Assembly (NCBI RefSeq): GCF_029784135.1
Contig: NC_073745.1
Location: 242,263,946-242,327,945, forward strand
Direction of reading: 5' to 3'
Source: Toxorhynchites rutilus septentrionalis
Taxonomy: Eukaryota; Arthropoda; Insecta; Diptera; Culicidae
Length of the DNA: 64,000 bases
Shown: positions 57,470 to 64,000 of the stretch, in pieces
Numbering within the stretch: the stretch's first letter is position 1
How the letters are laid out: every line of letters begins with the position of its first letter
Position numbers and translations under genes: made by a program
Notes under the pieces: model-generated
Databases searched by the model: none
Told to the model about the DNA's origin: nothing
What the model saw: the letters and a program-made list of their open reading frames with translations, nothing else

Positions 57470-57960
57470 AAAAAAAGTTACGAATCGTTCATTCTGAGAG
57501 TCGCTTAAGATTTTGTACTTCTGGTACGATCTGCGATTGAATACTAATTTACTTCAAACTTTGAAAAATCGGCTAGAAAAAACGGCTGAACGTATCAATA
57601 TGAAACGTTCGCAGATGTTTAGAGAACTAGGCTAAAAATTTGCCTGCAAACATTAGAACTTACTGCGATAATTGCAGAATTACAGTGGATTTTGTGAAGT
57701 ATTCTGAAAATCCTGTTTTGACACTTTTTTGAAATCGATGCAAAAGATTTGAAGAAATTTTTTTTCGTCAAAGTAACAAATTATCCTTGTGCAGAATTTA
57801 TTGGAGTTTTCAAAACTTTCTATTTACGGTGCGATGATTGTTTATTGAATTATTCATCATCAGAGACGAAGGGGTAATTTTTCATTCAAACTGAAATATC
57901 TCTGTGTGGGAAGGTCCTACAGGAACGTTCTTGGAACCAAAAAAAAGCTGGTTTAATTAA
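57470..57960 (-). repeat. Dispersed repeat, inverted relative to 15.9-16.3 kb
   Basis: ACGAATCGTTCATTCTG and TTTTTCATTCAAACTGAAAT with ATCTCTGTGTGGG parallel the other copy in reverse. Diverged, no coding. Confidence 0.4.
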
Positions 57961-58068
57961 CCTTGGTTAGCCCAGAAAATATTTGAAAAAACAGAGAAAA
58001 ATCGATTTTTTATTTCTTTCCGATATTATTGCTCACTACACCTACACACACCATAAAATAAAAATATG

Positions 58069-58908
58069 TAGGGGAAAAGGGGGGAATTTGGACCACCTAA
58101 GCAAATCGCCTAATATTTCCAAACCAATACGGTCTAAATAAAAAAATGTTACATTGTTTACTAAGCTACACTTGTTTTCTCTCAATCAATAATGTTTAAT
58201 CATTATATCAAGCTTAAAACTACCAAATATATCATAAAATAAAATATATGATTTTTGGACATTAAAATTTGATGCGGGGTGATTTGGTCCAGTGTGTGTT
58301 TTATCGAAAAAAACATACTTATGTTTATGTAAAGTATTTTGGGATAATGTTACAATCAGTAACAGTGTTCTGGGATCGATATCAGGTGATATTCCAGACC
58401 AGAAAAATTGGACTGAGACCATCTCGAATTCTGCATGGATTTTTTCACTGTTGTTCGAGCATTTTCAAACACTTTCGATGCTTGGTCAAAGAATATCCGT
58501 TCTTGATAGCCTTCATTGCTCTTTCAAGCTTCTCCTTCTTCCAACGTTGTCTGCTCATCCTCTTTTGTTATCAAACTTACAGTTTCGCTGCATCAAATGT
58601 GTTCCTCTTCTGTCGGCGAACAGAACTTTACTGCACAATACACGAAAAGTTTGTTTAATCAGCGGGGAAAACCTTAAAACCACGATCGGAAAATTCACAT
58701 TTTTTGACAATCAAAGTGCTTGCTGTGTTCATGCTACCATTTCCTTCCATCTGTCCAATTTTACCAAAGTTTTTTTACGTTAGTTACATACGGTTCAACA
58801 ATAAAAGAAGATGACATTATACAAAATCCAAGTTGAGCCGTACTTTTTGAGATAATGGGGTAGTCTAAATCACCCCGTATGTCCAACTCGCCCCGTGTTA
58901 CCCTACGT
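58069..58908. mobile_element. pogo-like element relic, ~840 bp
   Basis: Left end GTAGGGGAAAAGGGGGGAAT with TTGGACCACC and right end, inverted, GTAGGGTAACACGGGGCGAG with TTGGACATAC are partly matching terminal repeats. The short minus frame at 58,558-58,445 resembles a pipsqueak-type helix-turn-helix, as found at the start of pogo transposases. A TA target duplication cannot be separated from the TA in the ends. Confidence 0.5.
58445..58558 (-). pseudogene. pogo-like transposase N-terminus (Psq helix-turn-helix), 37 codons
   Basis: Reads MSRQRWKKEKLERAMKAIKN, GYSLTKHRKCLKMLEQQ, then stop. The pattern 'W..E.L..A..AI..G.S...A.K......L' is that of Psq-type HTH domains; here the second half has degenerated (TKHRKCLKML). 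No catalytic part follows. Confidence 0.5.
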
Positions 58909-59539
58909 AAAATATTCTAATACCTGAAAGATGTAGCTTCAAAATGATGTACATTAGAGTGCCAATGGATGTATAGGAAAAAAGTGACCTTCAAATTTTC
59001 AAAGGGAACTTGATTAAAAATGTTGATCCCCACAAAAAAATACCATATGCACGTTTATGCAATTCTAAGACATTTGGCATCAATTTTTTTTAAAAAACCC
59101 CGATTTCTCTTACTTCCCCTTTGGGTGATTTTTCGGTTTTCAAAAAACTCCAATTTTAACGTCTGCGACACTAGTGAATGAAGTCCGATTGAGCTAATAT
59201 TTTGTAAAGGGTATTTTATCGAGCAAATGAACATTATTTTTATTGGCACCCAAAACCACACGTTTTGCCTCGTATTCCTAAAAAAAAGTCCCAGAGTGAC
59301 GATTTTCGACAAATTTTTTTGTTTGGATGAAAGTGAATCTCGACGGTTTATGCAATTTGAAAACATTTGGCATCAAATTTTTTTTTTCGAAAACTCCGAT
59401 TTCCTCTACTCCCTTGGGTGATTTTTCAGTTTTCAAAAAACTCAAGCAAAATCACTTAAAATTTCCGACTTCGCACTCTGCTCCTCTAATTTTTTCATCG
59501 AGTGTAGACCAACAGATTTTCTCTCCAGCTGGACGAGTC

Positions 59540-60235
59540 TACATTACCCAGTAATGAAGCTCTGTTGTTAGGATATGTTCGATATATTAAAGAAGAAAGT
59601 ATTGGTCAAGAAATGGTTTTTGCTACATATATGAAGACTGATACCAAAGAAGAATCGATTGGTTTTTTTTACCGAAAAAGCTATTTCATGGAAGAACATT
59701 GAAACTGATGGTGCACCATCAATGGTTAGTCGTCATCGTGGTTTTACAGCTCCCTTAAAGTTGGAACTGCGTAAGGTACTGGCCATTCATTGCGTGATTC
59801 ATTTAGTAGAAAAAAATCTTGCATCAGTCTTTACTATATGCTATAAGTGCTATCAAAAACGTTCGAAGCAATTCTTTGAACACTGGATTATTTGATTACT
59901 GTATGAGAAAAACGACGAAATCTTTACTCGGTTACGTCCACACGCTGGAGTTCGCCGACCATCAATAGTCTCTTGCATGGCAAGATTATCAGCTTTTTTG
60001 AGCTTATGTTCCAGCTGACAAAATTTGAGCAGAAGATAATATTCACAGTTTCCGCATTTGTCAAAATTATCACAAAAGCTTCAAGTTCATGTTATATTAT
60101 CATATGTCACTCACTTGGAAGCAGTACACAAAGATTTTACTAAAATATTTTTAGATCTTCGAAATTTTCAAATTCCTCAATTGGTAATAAATCAGTTTAT
60201 ATCACATCCTTGGAATGAGCGAAGGTGATAACGCA
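59540..60235 (+). pseudogene. hAT transposase relic, ZBED5-like
   Basis: Fragments in several frames are in family order: LLLGYVRYIKEESIGQEMVF, TDTKEES, WKNIETDGAPSMVSRHRGFT (catalytic Asp region), VLAIHCVIHLVEKNLAS, then in another frame AIKNVRSNSLNT and, later, HLEAVHKDFTKIFLDLRNFQ with IPQLVINQF. These match hAT transposases of the ZBED5 / 'DGA.AM.GRH.GF' type. Frameshifts and stops are frequent. The BED finger and C-terminal dimerisation region were not recovered. Confidence 0.82.
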
Positions 60236-60639
60236 TGAAAGTTGATTACCATCAGCACAGATGAGGCAGAAGTACAACCAAGGTTGTCTTATGTTCTCGT
60301 TATAACGAAACATTGGAAAACACCATCCTTCTCGTTTTCCATCATCATACTTCATTTCCATCATCAAGGCTTCATTATGGTTACAAACAACGCGAAACCG
60401 AAGGAACCTTTTGAAAATCAACGAACGCGGATGTTTAAGGCTTTAACTAACCAATTTTGAACCGTATTTTGATATTTTGGTAGTTGTGGATAGATTGTTT
60501 TAATAATCATTTTTTGATATTTTGAATTTTATACTTTACATTTGATATTTACTTAATTTTAATTCTATTTAATTTTGTTGAATAAATAGAGATAAAATTG
60601 AATGTTGAATAATCTTTTTATTTTGTTGAATAATTTTTC

Positions 60640-60785
60640 TTCTGTATTATAGTAACTTTCAATACTTTTGGCTGGTTTGTCACATTACTTCAATTTTTTG
60701 GAAGAATGTCAGGAGTGTGAGTTGAACTCGTGACGATTTGTGTGAGAGGTGCGGATGTTACCACTACGCCAGATCGTCTCCGTGA
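60640..60785 (-). mobile_element. SINE family b, copy 4
   Basis: Minus strand: GGAGACGATCTGGCGTAGTG, then CACGAGTTCAACTCACACTC (B-box region), body and tail at TTTTTCTTCTGTATTATAG on plus. Diverged relative to the 44.7-kb copy. It lies inside the hAT element, so inserted after it. Confidence 0.75.
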
Positions 60786-60963
60786 GAATATAATGTCAAA
60801 TTCATTCACTTAACCAACTGCAATGTTTTTAAATTGAAAATTATTCAGTAAGAAAAAAAAAACTAAAGATAGGATTTTCGATTAAATTTGGCTATGGGGG
60901 TCTATGGTATGACTTAATTCTGGAAAAAGGGATATCTTGCCCAAAACAGTTTGAGAACCCCTG

Positions 60964-61270
60964 CTCTATAGTATCAAAAGTCGAAGTTATTGATTCGTGC
61001 AAGTCAGGGATTCATTTATACCCGCACTATTTAACCCGGTGAACTTCGTCCCACCCAAAATTATTTCTTTGATATGAATTCTTCACACTATTTAGCTGTA
61101 TCATTCAAAATATTCGTTGCATAGAGAAGTCTGTTTCTTTAGCATAAAAATAAAGAAAAATTGCTCAAGCCTCAATTACTCACTCATTCATTTAATGACT
61201 CTTGTGCATACTTTTGCTAACCCTGGACTGCATATTATCAGTCATTAGGTCATTAATTTCGAGCTGTCTC
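60964..61270. other. Intergenic, nothing recognised
   Basis: Short unique AT-rich stretch between the hAT duplication and the SINE. Confidence 0.4.
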
Positions 61271-61555
61271 TTCTTCTTCTTCTTCTTCTTCTTCAATGGC
61301 ACTAACGTTCCTAGAGGAACTTCGCCGTCTCAACGTAGTATTACTTGCGTCATTTTTATTAGTACTTAGTTGAGATTTCTATGCCAAATAACACGCCTTG
61401 AATGCATTCTGAGTGGCAAGCTCTAGAATACGCGTGACCACAGTGCAAGACGGAGGCAATTTCTTTGACGAAAAATTCCCCTGACCAGAACGGGAATCGA
61501 ACCCGAACACCCGGCATGTTAGTTGTGACGCTAACCACTCGGCCACGGGAGCACA
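61271..61555 (-). mobile_element. SINE family a, full-length, tRNA-derived with (GAA)n tail
   Basis: Minus strand starts GTGCTCCCGTGGCCGAGTGG (A box), with GGTTCGATTCCCG (B box) near 61,495-61,510, a body ending AACGTTAGTGCCATT and a GAA-repeat tail (61,271-61,294 as TTC on plus). AGCTGTCTC at 61,262-61,270 and 61,556-61,564 is the target duplication. The head looks like a tRNA, but stems do not close well, and it continues into SINE body. It resembles Feilai-type mosquito SINEs, though the name is not proven. The second copy is at 40.66 kb. Confidence 0.85.
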
Positions 61556-61564
61556 AGCTGTCTC

Positions 61565-62424
61565 ACGAGATCTAAAATGTTTAGATCTCAAGATTGCGTT
61601 CATCGTGTCGTTGCTTAGACGACCTTAGAGCTATGTTTTGTTGTTGAAATAATCAGAAAAAAATGCTCAACGGTTGTGAGGAGTGAGGCATAGTAAAACA
61701 ATTTAAAAAGTGTAATCCAAGTGCAGGAAATGAGAGCGAACTTTCAACTCTTTTCGGCAACGAACTTATGTCCATCAGTCTAGTACCGTAATTGTACTTA
61801 GATGTTTTCTGTAATTGCATAATTTAAAATTTCCTTAAGAAGTAATTTCACTTTAAACACACGGTGTTTGTTCCCCGGGCGTTGAGAATCCTCACCGTAG
61901 AAACTGGCTGACAGTTCCTGTATTTCATTGATGCTTGTTAGATTCTAAAAGTCTCTGGGATTTAACATTGCAGCAGACTTGAGGGACAAATAATCGAAAT
62001 CAAACCTTTTCCTCACTCTGTACCGGACAGAATTTGTACAAATCGTTTGATAAATGTTTAAACAGTCAGGTAAAAAGCAACCATAGTTTGAAGGCTGGGT
62101 TTTCAAATGAAACGTATTATGCAACGGAACATTTGTGGTGGGAAATTGGAACTCAATACGTCAAAAATACTGAAAATCCTCTCCACGGAAGAAGAAAGAA
62201 TTGTGTGTTACCATGCTCAAGCAATTTAGCGTAATGTTCACCAACGAAATCACAAATGAAGTGTGCTTCAGTTAGAATTTGATCGTTTATTTTTATTCAC
62301 TGCATCGCCACTAGTTGTCACATCGCAAAACATTACAAAACAGATTGAAAGCGTTTTGATCCGGATGGTTTGTTTATTCAGTAGTGAAATTTTCATCAAG
62401 AAGGACAAATTCAAAAGTTATCGA
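61565..62424. other. Intergenic, nothing recognised
   Basis: AT-rich with a 66-codon frame (62,034-62,234) of no recognised family. Confidence 0.4.
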
Positions 62425-62860
62425 CGATGGAACGCGTAAGGCGGCAAAAAAATTCTTCACATTCACGTTGAGAATCCGACTTGGTCAGAAGAAAAGATCG
62501 TAAAATTCCAGAAGTTTCCAAAATCGTTTGTAAATACCTTACTCAAACGTTACCGGGGGCCCCTTCGTTGGATCTGGCGAAACTAATCAGGCATAGATGT
62601 GGAATATATGACTGGAATCTACGAGCAAAGGTGATTCGAGCAATCCACAATAGTACTGGCGAAAAAATTCACGGCGATCCACAGTACAGCTCGGCGAATT
62701 TGTACGCAAGGAGTCTTGCGGTCGTATCATGCTAGCTAACATCCCAACCGGACGCCGGAACAATACCTAGTTGTTAAAACCTGTGCACGAAAGCTGTACG
62801 AGAAAGTGTGGACCAAGTACAAAGGCAGCATTTTGATGGAACTTTCGGATCAATGAATCA
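62425..62860 (+). pseudogene. Tc1/mariner-superfamily transposase relic (DD37E-like lineage)
   Basis: Reading over frame changes: NPTWSEEKIVKFQKFPKSFV and NTLLKRYRG (first helix-turn-helix), later VVKTCARKLYEKVWTKYKGS and ILM directly before where a DDETYV-type catalytic segment would start. The 'KTRARKLYEKVWTKYKGC.LMDDETYV' pattern is that of a mosquito-common Tc1/mariner lineage. The catalytic region is lost and frameshifts are present. Confidence 0.68.
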
Positions 62861-63559
62861 CAAGCATTCAACTCTTAACAGGTTGAGCCCCGATTTTTTT
62901 TTTTTGCTGCTCTTTCCATTCAGCCCGCATCAAGAGTGTTTGAACAATATTGGTTTATTGGTGTCGATTCCAGTTCCCAAAAATGGAAAATAGCTAGATA
63001 TTCGACTAGAAAGTAGTCACATTTTGTAAAGCATCCAAAAACACACCGTATATATTTTTATTTTCTTATTTTATAACTGTCAGTCCCAGTCATTCAGCGC
63101 TTTCCTACCAAGAAGTTCAACGTCGGCCCCTAGGGACCAACGCGGGGCTCAACGTGTTAAACACTTTATGTTTCGAATGAAGTGATTATCATACCAATTC
63201 GTTTAACCATAAAAGAATTATTAACGCTAAAAGAAGGAGAATCGATTCCTTCTAGGAAATGCTCAGCACAAATAATACCCCCTCCCCGACAATTGGGATA
63301 TCGCTTCAGTTCAATGCAGTGATTGACAGGAAAATGCGTAAAGAAGGCATGTGACAAAATAGCACAGCTTTTTTGCAATACCTTTCATTCTTTCCAATCT
63401 TGCTTAGAGCTGTGTGTATATGGATATCAACAATAGAGAAAGAAATAACGTTGTCTTCTCGCTAGCTGGATTGAGACTGTGATTTCAACTTTTTCACTTA
63501 AATTTTCTTTGTTATCTTTGTGTTTTGATAATACAACATTTTAACGTTATAAGTTTTCT
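62861..63559. other. Intergenic, nothing recognised
   Basis: Mostly AT-rich; TTCAACGTCGGCCCCTAGGG and similar near 63,116 is locally GC-rich. A 70-codon minus frame (63,378-63,166) has no domain. Confidence 0.4.
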
Positions 63560-63599
63560 GCCCTACTTCTAGCACTACATGTTTGTTGATTGATTTCTT

Positions 63600-64000
63600 G
63601 TTTAATGATGATTTTTGTCTCATTCTCATTCCAACAGTTCAAATTTTTCACTCAACGGTAAGATATTGTAAAGCTCGTATATTTCAGTGTCCTAGGTGGA
63701 CTTTTCAAGATCATACGAATTCTCTGTAGTCTTAGCTTATGACTGTTTGTACAACTCTTCCAGATTGGTACGCCACATACAGTAACTGTAATGATGATTC
63801 GTTTGTAGACAGCAAGCATGTTTTTCAGTGAGACACGAGTTGCGTTTGATTAAAGGATATAACGACCTTATCAGTGCAGTGCACCTGGTATTGATCTCAT
63901 CAGGCGTCGTACACAAATTACGTAACGTAGAAAATCCGGATTTTGAATCTCTTTAGCCCTGAGTAAGTTGGAAGTTTCGAAAGGCCCGGCACGGACAATA
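63600..64000 (-). pseudogene. LINE reverse transcriptase C-terminal fragment at window edge
   Basis: Minus strand, shifting frame once, reads CTALIRSLYPLIKRNSCLTE, then MLAVYKRIIITVTVCGVPIW, KSCTNSHKLRLQRIRMI and LKSPPRT. This is the region after the RT palm domain in Jockey-type LINEs ('LYPLI.R.S.L....KL..YK..I.P...Y..P.W'). It is a different lineage from LINEs A and D. Frameshifts show decay; the rest lies beyond the window. Confidence 0.68.

Larger units (their letters stand above)
56080..60963 (+). mobile_element. 4.9-kb hAT transposon (ZBED type), decayed, with nested insertions
   Basis: CTCTATAG at 56,072-56,079 and 60,964-60,971 flanks ends CAGGGTTTCTCAAA and, from the right, CAGGGGTTCTCAAA (13 of 14 equal). 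A degenerate ZBED-type transposase lies at 59.54-60.2 kb. Nested inside are a hAT MITE (56,266-56,969), a 48-bp palindrome, a diverged dispersed repeat (57.47-57.96 kb), a pogo-like relic (58.07-58.91 kb) and a SINE (60.64-60.79 kb). The exact duplication allows the whole 4,884 bp to be delimited despite decay. Confidence 0.85.

Noticed and set aside
58269..58783. 129- and 163-codon plus frames
   Set aside because: They lie antisense to a pogo-like HTH in a TIR-bounded relic; no family resemblance in the plus direction.
61490..61555. Second tRNA gene
   Set aside because: It has A and B boxes, but stems do not close as a tRNA and the sequence continues into a SINE body with a tail and target duplication; a truncated relative exists at 40.66 kb.

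Overview
This is about 64 kb of AT-rich, gene-poor, repeat-packed nuclear DNA from an insect. A culicine mosquito is the best guess, based on the mix of Jockey-type LINEs, tRNA-derived SINEs, hAT/piggyBac/Tc1-mariner miniature elements and very large intergenic space. The species cannot be fixed from sequence alone. There is no operon structure. Most open frames of 60-130 codons are chance or sit inside decayed transposons.

The only well-supported functional host gene is a tRNA-Cys(GCA) at 52,716-52,787 (minus). The only recognisable host protein-coding sequence is a broken 5' piece of the spliceosome gene PRPF8 (11,520-13,478). It carries a frameshift and a nonsense codon and is split by a complete mariner element with an intact DD34D transposase. 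Weaker host candidates are a possible first exon near 10.57 kb, a TATA/initiator pair at 52.97 kb and a P450-like 109-codon frame at 20.4 kb.

Layout. 0-3.2 kb: LINE fragment, a ~110-bp tandem repeat (called Q here) and a 1.75-kb inverted-terminal-repeat element (called M1). 3.2-9.7 kb: LTR-like promoter, an old duplication and a piggyBac-like 1.73-kb element with nested repeats. 9.7-13.5 kb: candidate exon, then the PRPF8 relic with mariner. 13.5-22.8 kb: mostly unassigned. 22.8-31 kb: hAT miniature elements, a GC-richer minisatellite and three Tc1/mariner relics. 32.0-34.3 kb: a 2.3-kb array of a 7-bp unit. 34.3-39.5 kb: a LINE inserted into repeat Q, itself interrupted by a second LINE so that reverse transcriptase and RNase H are fused in one frame. 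39.5-47.9 kb: SINEs, M1 copies and MITEs. 47.9-49.9 kb: a younger LINE with a 560-codon open frame. 50-52 kb: LTR-leader-like and pogo relics. 54.5-61 kb: a TIR element carrying a hAT MITE, then a 4.9-kb ZBED-type hAT with several elements nested in it. 61-64 kb: a SINE, another transposase relic and a last LINE fragment at the window edge.

The strongest structural story is nesting. Many insertions can be delimited by eye through exact target-site duplications: five 8-bp hAT sites, TA for mariner, TTAA for the piggyBac-like element, and 9-14 bp for SINEs and LINE B. Their order can therefore be read directly. No credible undescribed cellular system was found. The most unusual items are the in-frame RT-RNase H chimera, the PRPF8/mariner relic, the 7-bp array and a perfect 48-bp palindrome.
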